Below, one piece after another: positions 29,894 to 38,453 of a stretch of DNA of 51,665 nt. Each line of letters opens with the position of its first letter. Positions within the stretch are counted from its first letter, which is position 1. The stretch spans positions 1-51,665 of the forward strand of contig QCNR01000011.1 of assembly GCA_003210075.1 (NCBI GenBank), in the 5' to 3' direction. This DNA comes from Pelagibacteraceae bacterium AG-426-G09. GTDB taxonomy: Bacteria > Pseudomonadota > Alphaproteobacteria > Pelagibacterales > Pelagibacteraceae. A model generated the notes under the pieces. That model was given only the letters and a program-made list of their open reading frames with translations. It did not search any database and was not told where the DNA came from. The translations under genes were made by a program, and so were the position numbers.

Positions 29894-31072
29894 TTATGCA
29901 ACAAGAAACTGATTTTTAGTCCCTTGATTATATAGTGACATTATTGGGTTGTCTTCAACTTCATAAATTTCATCTGAGTAGAAACCGTTAAATTGAGTCC
30001 TAAAAGTTAAACCGTAAGCACCCAGCTGACCTAATTCAATATAATCATTTTCTTTAACATTATTTGGTAACAAAAAAGGACCTTTCATGTAATCCATGCT
30101 ATCACATGTAGGCCCGTAAAAATCAAAGGAAGTTAATTTTTTTGAAATAATTCTTCCATTCGTAATTAGTTTTGTTGGATAAACTATGTTTGGTACACCA
30201 GCATCAAAAAGACTTCCGTAGGTTCCATCATTAATATAAAGTTTTTGTTTTTTTCTTAAATTGACTCTTACAATTGTTGATCCACTTTCTGCAACAATAG
30301 CTCTTCCAGGTTCACATATAATCTCAGGTAATTTTTCTAGTTTTAGTTTCTCTAAACTATTTTTTATTTGATCAAAATAACTTTCTAAAGATTGAGGTAC
30401 TAAATCTGGATAAATTGTTGGGAAACCCCCACCAATATTAATATAGTCAGGAATAATTTTAGTTCTTTTGATAATATTTCCAATTTCATCTATACCTTTT
30501 GAATATGAAATAGGATGCATACATTGTGAACCAACATGAAAACTTAAACCAACTTTTTTTGAATTAGCTTTAGCTAATCTTAGTAACCCCATTGCCTCAG
30601 ATGTAAGCGCTCCAAATTTTTTTGATAAATCTATTTCTGCATGTTCGTTTGACACCGCTACTCTTACAAATAAATTTAAATCTTTTGCATTGTTTGTACT
30701 TTCTAAAATTTTAATTAATTCCTCTTTTGTATCTAACGAAAAATCTTTAACTCCATACTTAAAATATGCTTCTTTAATATTTTCTCTACTTTTTACTGTA
30801 TGCATGTAACTACAACTTAATTTTGGGTCTAATTTTTTAATAGTTTTAATCTCCTCTACAGATGCAACATCAAATTGTTTTATTCCACTTTGAATAATAG
30901 TTTTTAATACTTCTTTATTTGGGTTTGTTTTTACTGCATAAAGTATTTTTCCATGGAATTTGTCTTGAAAGAATTTTGATGCAATTTGTATAGATTTTTT
31001 TCTTATACAATAAACTGGTCTATCAGGTTGTAGTTGACTAATTAACTCGTCAACCGATTTAAATTTTTTCAT
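29894..31072 (-). CDS. Ornithine/lysine-type decarboxylase (PLP fold type III)
   Basis: Alanine-racemase-fold decarboxylase that most likely turns ornithine into putrescine. The PLP lysine is in YAVKTNPNKEVL. Further motifs are SFHVGSQCMHP, the GGGFPTIYP loop, EPGRAIVAESG (phosphate binding) and the partner-subunit cysteine in GPTCDSMDYM. At 392 residues it fits ornithine/lysine decarboxylases and is far too short for biosynthetic arginine decarboxylase. GGAG lies 7 nt before the ATG. Its leader carries an intrinsic terminator (31098-31129), so expression is probably controlled by attenuation. It is the first gene of the polyamine operon. Confidence 0.88.
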   Translation of the reverse strand: MKKFKSVDELISQLQPDRPVYCIRKKSIQIASKFFQDKFHGKILYAVKTNPNKEVLKTIIQSGIKQFDVASVEEIKTIKKLDPKLSCSYMHTVKSRENIKEAYFKYGVKDFSLDTKEELIKILESTNNAKDLNLFVRVAVSNEHAEIDLSKKFGALTSEAMGLLRLAKANSKKVGLSFHVGSQCMHPISYSKGIDEIGNIIKRTKIIPDYINIGGGFPTIYPDLVPQSLESYFDQIKNSLEKLKLEKLPEIICEPGRAIVAESGSTIVRVNLRKKQKLYINDGTYGSLFDAGVPNIVYPTKLITNGRIISKKLTSFDFYGPTCDSMDYMKGPFLLPNNVKENDYIELGQLGAYGLTFRTQFNGFYSDEIYEVEDNPIMSLYNQGTKNQFLVA

Positions 31073-31097
31073 ATCTTGCTCCCCAAAAAAAATTTAA

Positions 31098-31129
31098 CAA
31101 AAAAAATCCGCATATCTGCTATGCGAATT
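31098..31129 (-). terminator. Intrinsic terminator in the leader of the decarboxylase operon (candidate attenuator)
   Basis: On the minus strand AATTCGCATA (31129-31120) pairs over 10 positions, including one G-U, with TATGCGGATT (31114-31105) around the loop GCAGA. The tract of eight T (31106-31099) overlaps the end of the stem. This is a textbook rho-independent terminator, yet it lies 26 nt before the decarboxylase ATG, with no minus-strand gene upstream for it to end. It therefore looks like an attenuator, or the end of a small leader RNA. Confidence 0.75.
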
Positions 31130-31166
31130 ATCAATAATCGACCATTTATGAGATATATTGAGCATT

Positions 31167-31184
31167 GTAAAGTTAAATCTTTAC
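31167..31184. promoter_or_regulatory. Dyad next to the regA -35, candidate operator
   Basis: GTAAAG (31167-31172) and CTTTAC (31179-31184) form a perfect inverted repeat with a 6-bp centre. It directly abuts the -35 hexamer of the proposed regA promoter and sits in the leader or promoter zone of the divergent polyamine operon. A regulator bound here could affect both directions. Confidence 0.4.
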
Positions 31185-31214
31185 TTGAAATTAATTTTAT
31201 CCACCCCATATAGT
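31185..31214 (+). promoter_or_regulatory. Candidate promoter of regA
   Basis: TTGAAA (31185-31190), an 18-bp spacer, then TATAGT (31209-31214). The predicted start near 31221 is only about 4 nt before the first ATG (31225) and about 16 nt before the second (31237). Confidence 0.5.
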
Positions 31215-31224
31215 GTAATCAGAT

Positions 31225-31782
31225 ATGGACCTAGAAATGAAAAAAATTACTGATTTTAGCAATAAAAACTTGCTATTAGTTGACGATGATAGTCCTTTTA
31301 GGGAAAGACTAGCTAGAGCAATGGAAAAAAAAGGATTTCAAGTCTCACAAGCTGAGAGTGTAAAAAAAGGAATTGAGGCAGTAAAACAATCGTGTCCAGG
31401 ATTCGCGGTTGTAGATCTTAGGCTTGGGGATGGCAATGGACTTGAAGTTGTAAAAGAAATTAAAAAGCTAGGCCCAAGTAGCAGAGTTATAATGCTTACA
31501 GGTTATGGAAATATTCCAACAGCTGTAGCCGCCGTAAAAGATGGTGCGATTGATTATTTAGCAAAACCAGCTGATGCAGAAGATGTTGAAAAAGCACTAT
31601 TAGCAGATCCAAATAAAAAAGCTTCTCCGCCAGAGAATCCAATGTCAGCCGATAGAGTTAAGTGGGAGCATATACACAGAGTTTTTGAACTTTGTAATAG
31701 AAATGTATCTGAAACGGCAAGAAGACTAAAAATGCACAGAAGAACCTTACAAAGAATTCTATCTAAAAGATCACCTAAATAA
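31225..31782 (+). CDS. regA: RegA/ActR/PrrA-type response regulator
   Basis: Two-component regulator of the redox-responsive RegA group. The receiver domain has the acidic cluster LLLVDDDSP, the phospho-acceptor Asp64 in AVVDLRLGDG, and the Thr/Lys switch residues in MLTGYG and YLAKPA. A short linker leads to the Fis-type helix-turn-helix NVSETARRLKMHRRTLQRI, a hallmark of the group. Length is 185 residues from ATG 31225; ATG 31237 (MKKITDFSNK) is an alternative with GGA 6 nt upstream. The sensor kinase RegB is not nearby. Its end overlaps bioY on the other strand by 8 nt. Confidence 0.92.
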   Translation: MDLEMKKITDFSNKNLLLVDDDSPFRERLARAMEKKGFQVSQAESVKKGIEAVKQSCPGFAVVDLRLGDGNGLEVVKEIKKLGPSSRVIMLTGYGNIPTAVAAVKDGAIDYLAKPADAEDVEKALLADPNKKASPPENPMSADRVKWEHIHRVFELCNRNVSETARRLKMHRRTLQRILSKRSPK

Positions 31783-32338
31783 ATTTTCTAAATTTTAATA
31801 ATTTTTCAGCTGACAATACGAGTATTGATATTTTAAATATTTCAGCCAACATAAAATTTTTAATCCCCCAAATATATGCAACTTCCCATCCTTTTAAATA
31901 AGCTAACCATGGGACTCCAGTTAAATAAATTACAAATATAGCAAAAGAAATTATTAAAAATTTTACAAATATGTTTTTGTTTAAATTTATAAATCCTGCA
32001 ATAAATACAGAGAAAATAAAACCAACCAAATATCCTCCAGTTGGTCCAATTATATAACTTATTCCTAAACCTTTTTCAGGAGTGCCAGCAAAAACTGGAA
32101 GCCCTATTGCTCCCTCAAATAAATAAGCAAAAATTGTAGCTAGACCTAATTTCCAACCTAATGTTATTCCAATCAAAACAACAACAAATGTTTGCATAGT
32201 CATAGGCACTGGATAAAAAGGAACTTTTATTTTTGCTGAAATTGTTAAGAGTAATGTCCCAAACATAACTAATAAAATTTTCTTTAAAATATTTACTGAT
32301 TCTATTTTTTTTGCTAATTCCATAGCATCATAATACAA
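31775..32338 (-). CDS. bioY: Biotin transporter BioY
   Basis: Substrate-binding membrane subunit of an ECF-type biotin importer. The 187 residues show AKIKVPFYPVPMTMQTFVVV (biotin-site helix), the GLPVFAGTPEKG loop and GPTGGYLVGFIFS, all typical, with about six membrane spans. The energising BioM/BioN or shared EcfAT genes are not here, so it either works alone, as reported for some solitary BioY proteins, or uses a distant module. Confidence 0.92.
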   Translation of the reverse strand: MYYDAMELAKKIESVNILKKILLVMFGTLLLTISAKIKVPFYPVPMTMQTFVVVLIGITLGWKLGLATIFAYLFEGAIGLPVFAGTPEKGLGISYIIGPTGGYLVGFIFSVFIAGFINLNKNIFVKFLIISFAIFVIYLTGVPWLAYLKGWEVAYIWGIKNFMLAEIFKISILVLSAEKLLKFRKFI

Positions 32339-32393
32339 GTTTTTGAATAATCTTACAAATACAACTTAATAAAGTCTATGATCCGTGGATATA

Positions 32394-32402
32394 TGGTATA
32401 AT
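32394..32402 (+). promoter_or_regulatory. Extended -10 promoter of polA
   Basis: TGG plus a perfect TATAAT (32397-32402) gives an extended -10 element in the 89-bp gap between bioY and polA. There is no good -35. The predicted start near 32409 leaves a leader of about 19 nt. Confidence 0.5.
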
Positions 32403-32427
32403 TAGTATAAACTAACTCATACTTTTT

Positions 32428-35205
32428 ATGGCGAAAATAAAAAACACAGATCATTTCTATTTAATTGATGGATCCGGATATATCTTTAGAGCATATTACG
32501 CCTTACCACCGTTAACAAGGAAAAGTGACGGCTTGCCCGTTGGTGCTGTTAGTGGTTTTTGCAATATGTTATTTAAACTTTTAGAGGATGCTAAATCACA
32601 AGATAATAAAGAAAGACCCACACATTTTGCTGTAATCTTCGACTCTGCTAGAAAAAATTTTAGAAATGAAATCTATTCTGACTATAAGGCAAATAGATCC
32701 GATGCTCCTGATGATTTAATTCCACAATTTGATTTTATTAGAAAATCAGTATTAGCATTTAATTTGCCATCAATAGAACAGATTAATTATGAGGCAGATG
32801 ATTTAATTGCAACTTATGTTGAGCAAATAAATAAAGCTGGTGCAAAAACAACTATAGTTTCGTCTGACAAAGATCTTTTACAGCTTTATGGAAAAAATAC
32901 GCGAGTATTCGATCCTATGAAAAATAAGTTTCTCGGAATTGAAGATATAAAACAAAAGTTTGGAGTTAAGCCCGATCAAATAATAGATGTTCAATCATTA
33001 GCTGGCGATACAAGTGATAATGTTCCAGGTGTGCCTGGCATTGGAGTAAAAACTGCCGCTGAATTAATAAACACTTTCGGAACATTAGAGAAGCTTTTAA
33101 AAAAAGCTAGTACAATTAAACAAAATAAAAGAAGAGAGACTCTTTTAGAAAATAAAGATAAAGCTATTTTAAGTAAGAAACTTGTAACTTTAAAAAAAGA
33201 TGTTCCTGTTAAAGATAAATTAGAAGATTTTATTTTAAAAAATATTAACAAAAATAAACTTTATTCATTTCTCAGAGAAATGGAGTTTAATAGACTTTTA
33301 AGTTCTGCTATTTCAACTTATGGTGAAGAGGGATTTGAAGATAATAATCAAAAAAAAAATAATACTAAGCTCGATAATAGCAAAATATCTAAAGAAAAAT
33401 ATTTCTTATTTAAAAATGAAAATGAAATTGAAAATTGGCTAAAAGAGGCAGATGAAATTGGTGAATTTGCAATTGATACTGAAACTACTTCTCTAGATCC
33501 GCATCAGGCTGATTTGGTTGGGATTTCTTTATGTTATAAACCCGGTCATTCAGGATATATTCCATTAGCACATAAGTCTGGAAAAAATTTAAATTCATCT
33601 AAAGTTTTAAAAATTTTAAAACCTTATTTGGAGGATAAAAGTATTAAAAAAATAGGACAAAATATAAAATTTGATTATATAATTTTTTCTAAAAGAGGAA
33701 TTAAAATTTCTTCGATAGAAGATACTATGTTAATGTCTTACGTTTTAGACGCAGGTAAAAATAGACATAATTTAGATACTCTTGCAGAAATTCATTTTCA
33801 ACATAAAAATATTTCTTTCAAGGATCTTGTGGGGACAGGCAAGAAACAATTAAATTTCAGTGAAGTTGATATAGTATTAGCAAAAGATTATGCGGCAGAA
33901 GATACAGATATAACCCTAAGATTGTATAAACTTTTTCTTGAGAATTTAAAATCAGAAAAATTATTACAAATTTATGAAAACTTTGAAAAGCCAATGGTTG
34001 AAATTTTAGCTCAAATGGAGATTTATGGAGTTAAATTAGATAACAAATTTTTAGCAAAATTATCAGATAAATTCAGTATCAAAATAGGATATTTAGAAAA
34101 AGATATTTTTAAAATAACAAAATCTGAATTTAATATTGGTTCTACTAAACAACTTGGTGAAATATTATATAATCAATTAAAAATTGCTTCCCTTAAAAGA
34201 ACTAAAAAAGGAAGTTTTGCTACCAGTGCATCAGTTTTAGAGGATCTGGCATTTAAAGGACACAAGCTTCCAAAATTAATTTTAGATTGGAGACAATTAA
34301 CTAAGTTAAAAAATACATATTCAGACTCTCTTCCAGAGCATATTAATCCAGAATCAAAAAGGATACATACATCTTTTTTGTTAGCAGCCACTACTACAGG
34401 ACGCTTAGCGTCAAGTGATCCAAATTTACAAAATATTCCTATTAAAACAGACGATGGCAAAGATATAAGGAAATCATTTATTGCAGAAAAGGGATATTCT
34501 TTAGTATCAGCAGATTATAATCAGATAGAAATGCGAATTTTAGCGGAAATTGCAGATGTAAAGGAACTTAAAAAAGCATTTAAAAATAACGAGGATATAC
34601 ACTCAATTACTGCGAGCCAAGTTTTTAATAAAAAAATTAAAGAAATAGATAAAGACATGAGAAGAAAAGCAAAAGCAATAAATTTTGGGATTATATACGG
34701 TATCTCCCAATATGGTTTGGCAAAGCAAATTGGGGTTTCAAATGCTGAAGCCGAGGATTTTTTAAATGCATATTTTATTAAGTTTCCAGAAATAAAAAAT
34801 TATATGAATGAGACTATTAAATTTTGCAGAAAAAGCGGTTATGTGAATAATATTTTTGGAAGAAGGACTCATCTAAATGGCATAAATGATAAAAATTATA
34901 ATGTAAGAAATTTTCAAGAAAGGGCTGCAATTAATGCTCCAATTCAAGGTTCAGCCTCAGAAATAATGAGATTAGCAATGATACGTTTAAATAATAAATT
35001 TTCAGAATATGATAAAGAAAATGTAAAAATTTTACTACAGATACATGATGAACTGATTTTTGAAATTAAATCTTCAAAAGTAAAAGAAATGTCAAATATA
35101 ATTAAAGATATAATGAATGGAGTTGAGTCCAGTGATTACCATAAATTCACTGTTCCTCTATCTATAGATTTGAATTCTGGAGAAAATTGGGGCATGTTAC
35201 ACTAA
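32428..35205 (+). CDS. polA: DNA polymerase I
   Basis: Repair and Okazaki-fragment polymerase of 925 residues with all three parts. The 5'-3' exonuclease spans about 1-290 (IDGSGYIFRAYYALP, SSDKDLLQL, GDTSDNVPGVPGIG). The 3'-5' proofreading domain spans about 335-510 and keeps its acidic motif (AIDTETTSLDPH), so proofreading is likely active. The polymerase domain has TTTGRLASSDPNLQNIPI, SADYNQIEMRILAEI (motif A), RRKAKAINFGIIYG (O-helix) and LLQIHDELIFEI (motif C). It is flanked by bioY and the chvI regulator. Confidence 0.97.
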   Translation: MAKIKNTDHFYLIDGSGYIFRAYYALPPLTRKSDGLPVGAVSGFCNMLFKLLEDAKSQDNKERPTHFAVIFDSARKNFRNEIYSDYKANRSDAPDDLIPQFDFIRKSVLAFNLPSIEQINYEADDLIATYVEQINKAGAKTTIVSSDKDLLQLYGKNTRVFDPMKNKFLGIEDIKQKFGVKPDQIIDVQSLAGDTSDNVPGVPGIGVKTAAELINTFGTLEKLLKKASTIKQNKRRETLLENKDKAILSKKLVTLKKDVPVKDKLEDFILKNINKNKLYSFLREMEFNRLLSSAISTYGEEGFEDNNQKKNNTKLDNSKISKEKYFLFKNENEIENWLKEADEIGEFAIDTETTSLDPHQADLVGISLCYKPGHSGYIPLAHKSGKNLNSSKVLKILKPYLEDKSIKKIGQNIKFDYIIFSKRGIKISSIEDTMLMSYVLDAGKNRHNLDTLAEIHFQHKNISFKDLVGTGKKQLNFSEVDIVLAKDYAAEDTDITLRLYKLFLENLKSEKLLQIYENFEKPMVEILAQMEIYGVKLDNKFLAKLSDKFSIKIGYLEKDIFKITKSEFNIGSTKQLGEILYNQLKIASLKRTKKGSFATSASVLEDLAFKGHKLPKLILDWRQLTKLKNTYSDSLPEHINPESKRIHTSFLLAATTTGRLASSDPNLQNIPIKTDDGKDIRKSFIAEKGYSLVSADYNQIEMRILAEIADVKELKKAFKNNEDIHSITASQVFNKKIKEIDKDMRRKAKAINFGIIYGISQYGLAKQIGVSNAEAEDFLNAYFIKFPEIKNYMNETIKFCRKSGYVNNIFGRRTHLNGINDKNYNVRNFQERAAINAPIQGSASEIMRLAMIRLNNKFSEYDKENVKILLQIHDELIFEIKSSKVKEMSNIIKDIMNGVESSDYHKFTVPLSIDLNSGENWGMLH

Positions 35206-35256
35206 TTAAGTAATGTTGCCCTAATTAGAACAATTTAGTATTTTTATAAATAACTT

Positions 35257-35961
35257 ATGAAACAAACAATTGCATTAGTTGACGATGATAGAAATATTTT
35301 AACAAGTATAAGTATTGCATTAGAAAAAGAGGGTTTTGTTGTGCAAACATATCTAGATGGAGAAAGCGCATACATAGGCATAACAAGAACTCCACCAAAT
35401 CTGGCAGTAATTGATGTTAAGATGCCAAAAATGGATGGGGAAGAACTGCTGAGGAAACTTAGAAAAAAAACTTCATTACCAGTAATTTTATTAACATCTA
35501 AAGATGAAGAGGTAGACGAACTACTTGGATTAAAATTAGGAGCTGATGATTTTATTAAAAAATCAGGAGGATTTTCTATTAAAGTTTTAATTGAAAGAAT
35601 AAGAGTTCAACTTAGAAAAAAAGAAAATGCAAATATTGATGAAAATAAAAATATAATATCCCATGGAAAATTAAGATTAGACCCATCACAACTAGAATGC
35701 GAATGGAATGGCAAACAATTGCCTGACAAATTAACAACTACAGAATTTTTAATCGTCAAAGAATTAGCAAAAAGACCTGGAATAATTAAAGAGAGATCAC
35801 AACTTATGGACATTGCATATAGGGAAGATACAGATATAGAAGATAGAACTATCGATAGCCACATCAAAAGAATAAGAAAAAAATTTAAAAGGGTAGATAA
35901 CAATTTTTCTGCTATAGAAATGATGAGCTTGGAGTCCTGTCGAAATCATTGGATGAAATGA
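35257..35961 (+). CDS. chvI: ChvI-type OmpR-family response regulator with altered C-terminus
   Basis: DNA-binding response regulator of the ChvI group. The receiver has LVDDDRN, phospho-acceptor Asp53 in AVIDVKMPKMDG, and LLTSKDEE. The winged-helix domain runs from about residue 128 to DRTIDSHIKRIRKKFK. The usual end of this family after the FSAIE-like stretch is a short wing strand (roughly ETLYGxGYRF). Here it is replaced from 35920 by MMSLESCRNHWMK, which is chvG sequence read in the wrong frame. The last wing strand is therefore lost, and DNA binding may be affected. It stops at TGA 35959-35961, overlapping the kinase gene. Confidence 0.85.
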   Translation: MKQTIALVDDDRNILTSISIALEKEGFVVQTYLDGESAYIGITRTPPNLAVIDVKMPKMDGEELLRKLRKKTSLPVILLTSKDEEVDELLGLKLGADDFIKKSGGFSIKVLIERIRVQLRKKENANIDENKNIISHGKLRLDPSQLECEWNGKQLPDKLTTTEFLIVKELAKRPGIIKERSQLMDIAYREDTDIEDRTIDSHIKRIRKKFKRVDNNFSAIEMMSLESCRNHWMK

Positions 35962-36665
35962 CCAAAGAATTAAATAACAGGATAAAAGCAACAGAAAACT
36001 TTTCAACTGATTTAGTGCATGAAATTAGAAATCCACTTGCATCTCTTAAAAGTGCTTCAGAAATAATCTCTGATACAGCAGATAAAGGAAAACAAGAAAA
36101 GCTTCTTAAAATTATGATCCATGATGTTGCAAGAATTGATAGATTAATGACTGATTATTCTCAAATGTTGAAAGATGAGTTAGCAATTTCATCTGAACAA
36201 ATGGAAGATCTAGATTTAAGACCAATAATCGAGTCAGTAGTTGATGATTTTAATAATATTTACATAGAAAAGAAAAATATAAATATTATTCTTAATATGT
36301 CAGGCTCAAATAAATACTTTATTAAAGGTATAAGCAATAGAATAGAACAAATTATTGCAAATTTATTAGATAATGCCGTTTCTTTCAGTAAAAATGGAAC
36401 CACAGTTAAAGTCGATTTAGACGAAAATGAAAAATATACTATTTTAAAAGTTTCTGATCAAGGAGAGGGGTTTAAGGAGTCTGATATAAAAAAAGTTTTT
36501 GATAGGTTTTATAGTAATAGACCCGAGAACTTTGGAGAACACTCAGGATTAGGTCTTAATATTGTAAAAAATCTGGTACAAATACACAAAGGTGAAATCT
36601 ATGCTTCAAATAGTCCTAACGGTGGCGCCATGATTGAAATTAAATTTCCAAAAAACATCAACTAA
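35949..36665 (+). CDS. chvG: ChvG-type sensor histidine kinase lacking its membrane sensor domain
   Basis: Only the cytoplasmic part of a ChvG/BvrS-like kinase is present (about 238 residues). The H-box is STDLVHEIRNPLASLKS, the N-box EQIIANLLDNAVSFS, G1 DQGEGF and G2 HSGLGLNIVK. Upstream in the same frame, from 35916, the sequence still reads RNDELGVLSKSLDEM, the end of a HAMP domain, but this frame has no start codon there. The transmembrane segments and periplasmic sensor are absent. Translation could start at TTG 35949 or at ATG 35958, which overlaps the chvI stop as ATGA. Confidence 0.8.
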   Translation: MDEMTKELNNRIKATENFSTDLVHEIRNPLASLKSASEIISDTADKGKQEKLLKIMIHDVARIDRLMTDYSQMLKDELAISSEQMEDLDLRPIIESVVDDFNNIYIEKKNINIILNMSGSNKYFIKGISNRIEQIIANLLDNAVSFSKNGTTVKVDLDENEKYTILKVSDQGEGFKESDIKKVFDRFYSNRPENFGEHSGLGLNIVKNLVQIHKGEIYASNSPNGGAMIEIKFPKNIN

Positions 36666-36670
36666 AAAAG

Positions 36671-36699
36671 TTGATAATTTAAATTAAAGCTGATAAATC
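36671..36699 (+). promoter_or_regulatory. Possible promoter of ahcY
   Basis: TTGATA (36671-36676), a 17-bp spacer, then TAAATC (36694-36699). Transcription would begin at about 36706, one base before the ahcY ATG, giving an essentially leaderless message. The -10 is weak. Confidence 0.3.
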
Positions 36700-36706
36700 C
36701 GGCATC

Positions 36707-37993
36707 ATGGAAGATTTTAAAGTCAAAGATATAAGTCAAGCAGAATTTGGGAGAAAAGAAATTTCTATAGCAGAAACTGAAATGCCTGGCCTAATGGCAT
36801 TAAGAAAAGAGTACAAAGGTAAACAACCACTTAAAGGAGCAAAAATTGTAGGCTGTTTACATATGACAATACAAACTGCTGTTTTAATAGAAACTTTAGT
36901 TGAATTAGGAGCTGAAGTTAGATGGTCCTCATGTAACATATTTTCAACTCAAGATCATGCCGCTGCCGCAATTGCAAAAGCAGGAATTCCAGTTTTTGCC
37001 TGGAAAGGTGAAACAGAGGAAGAATATTGGTGGTGTGTAAGACAAACTATTGAAGGAAAAAAAGATTGGAAACCCAATATGATTCTTGATGATGGAGGTG
37101 ATCTTACTGCATTAATGCACAAAGATTATAAAGATTTAATGAAAGATATCAAAGGTCTTTCAGAGGAAACTACTACAGGAGTATTAGCTCTTAAAAAAAT
37201 GGAGAGTGAAGGTAAATTATTAGTTCCAGCAATCAACGTTAATGACTCTGTAACTAAATCTAAATTTGATAATTTATATGGATGTAGAGAAAGTTTGGTT
37301 GATGGAATTAAAAGAGCAACAGATGTGATGATGTCAGGTAAAGTTGCAATTGTAGCTGGATTTGGTGATGTAGGCAAAGGTAGCGCTGCTTCTTTGAGAC
37401 AATCAGGTGCTAGAGTAATGATAACTGAAACTGATCCTATATGTGCATTGCAAGCTGCGATGGAAGGGTATGAGGTTGTTACAATGGACGATATGATAGG
37501 ACATGCAGATATTGTTGTAACTGCAACAGGAAATAAAGATATTGTTACTGCTGATCATATGAGAGAAATGAAGGATAGGGCAATATTATGTAATATTGGA
37601 CACTTTGATAACGAAATTCAAGTTGAAGCCTTAAAAAATTATAAATGGGACGAAATTAAACCTCAAGTTCATGAAATAACATTGCCAAGTAAAAAAAGAA
37701 TAATTTTACTAGCTGAGGGTAGACTTGTAAATTTAGGCTGTGCTACAGGCCATCCTAGTTTTGTTATGAGCGCTTCTTTTACAAACCAAACAATAGCACA
37801 AATTGAGTTGTGGAATAATTCTGACAACTACGAAAATAAAGTGTATGTTTTACCAAAAAAACTTGATGAAAAAGTTGCTATGCTTCATCTTGAAAAAGTT
37901 GGAGCCAAACTTACAAAACTTTCAAAAGATCAAGCAGAGTATATAGGTGTATCAGAACAAGGACCATACAAGCCAGAGGCATATCGTTACTAA
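36707..37993 (+). CDS. ahcY: Adenosylhomocysteinase (SAH hydrolase)
   Basis: NAD-dependent enzyme that splits S-adenosylhomocysteine into adenosine and homocysteine, clearing the product of methylation reactions. Signatures are [15 protein letters not shown], the NAD loop [41 protein letters not shown] and [11 protein letters not shown]. The C-terminus ends KPEAYRY, as expected. The 428 residues are complete. With metX/metW in the same window it belongs to the methionine/SAM cycle. In many alphaproteobacteria chvI-chvG are followed by HPr kinase and PTS genes before ahcY; here they are absent. Confidence 0.97.
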   Translation: MEDFKVKDISQAEFGRKEISIAETEMPGLMALRKEYKGKQPLKGAKIVGCLHMTIQTAVLIETLVELGAEVRWSSCNIFSTQDHAAAAIAKAGIPVFAWKGETEEEYWWCVRQTIEGKKDWKPNMILDDGGDLTALMHKDYKDLMKDIKGLSEETTTGVLALKKMESEGKLLVPAINVNDSVTKSKFDNLYGCRESLVDGIKRATDVMMSGKVAIVAGFGDVGKGSAASLRQSGARVMITETDPICALQAAMEGYEVVTMDDMIGHADIVVTATGNKDIVTADHMREMKDRAILCNIGHFDNEIQVEALKNYKWDEIKPQVHEITLPSKKRIILLAEGRLVNLGCATGHPSFVMSASFTNQTIAQIELWNNSDNYENKVYVLPKKLDEKVAMLHLEKVGAKLTKLSKDQAEYIGVSEQGPYKPEAYRY

Positions 37994-38453
37994 AAGTAAT
38001 ATTATTGATATTTCTAATCAAAAAATTTTATTTGAAATTACAAATAAAATCTCAAAATTAATTAGGAAAGGTGACAATCTTTTATTATATGGTGAACTTG
38101 GTGTTGGTAAAACTACTTTTACAAAATTTTTAATAAATCAGTTACAATCTGAAAATAAAATTAATATCACTGAAGTATTAAGCCCAACATTTAATATTTT
38201 AAATGACTACCAGATAAATAATTTAAATGTGAAACATTACGACCTGTACAGAATAAAACAAAAAGAAGAACTTGATAATATTGGTTTATTTGAAGAAAAA
38301 GATGCTATAAACATTATAGAATGGCCAGAAATACTTAAGTCAAAAGATATAAAATATTTAAAATTTGAGTTTTCATATTCTGAAAATTTTCAAAACAGGA
38401 ATTTGATAATTTCTTCAAATTATAAAAATAAAATTATTGATGAATTTAAATAA
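37947..38453 (+). CDS. tsaE: tRNA threonylcarbamoyladenosine synthesis ATPase TsaE
   Basis: P-loop ATPase that works with TsaB and TsaD to make t6A at position 37 of ANN-decoding tRNAs. The Walker A is in [29 protein letters not shown] and [10 protein letters not shown] and IIEWPEIL are typical TsaE blocks. The only canonical start before the Walker motif is GTG 37947, which overlaps ahcY by 47 nt; the true start may be a rare ATT near 38001. Without the overlap part it would be about 150 residues, normal for the family. The amgK start overlaps its end by 14 nt. Confidence 0.88.
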   Translation: MYQNKDHTSQRHIVTKSNIIDISNQKILFEITNKISKLIRKGDNLLLYGELGVGKTTFTKFLINQLQSENKINITEVLSPTFNILNDYQINNLNVKHYDLYRIKQKEELDNIGLFEEKDAINIIEWPEILKSKDIKYLKFEFSYSENFQNRNLIISSNYKNKIIDEFK

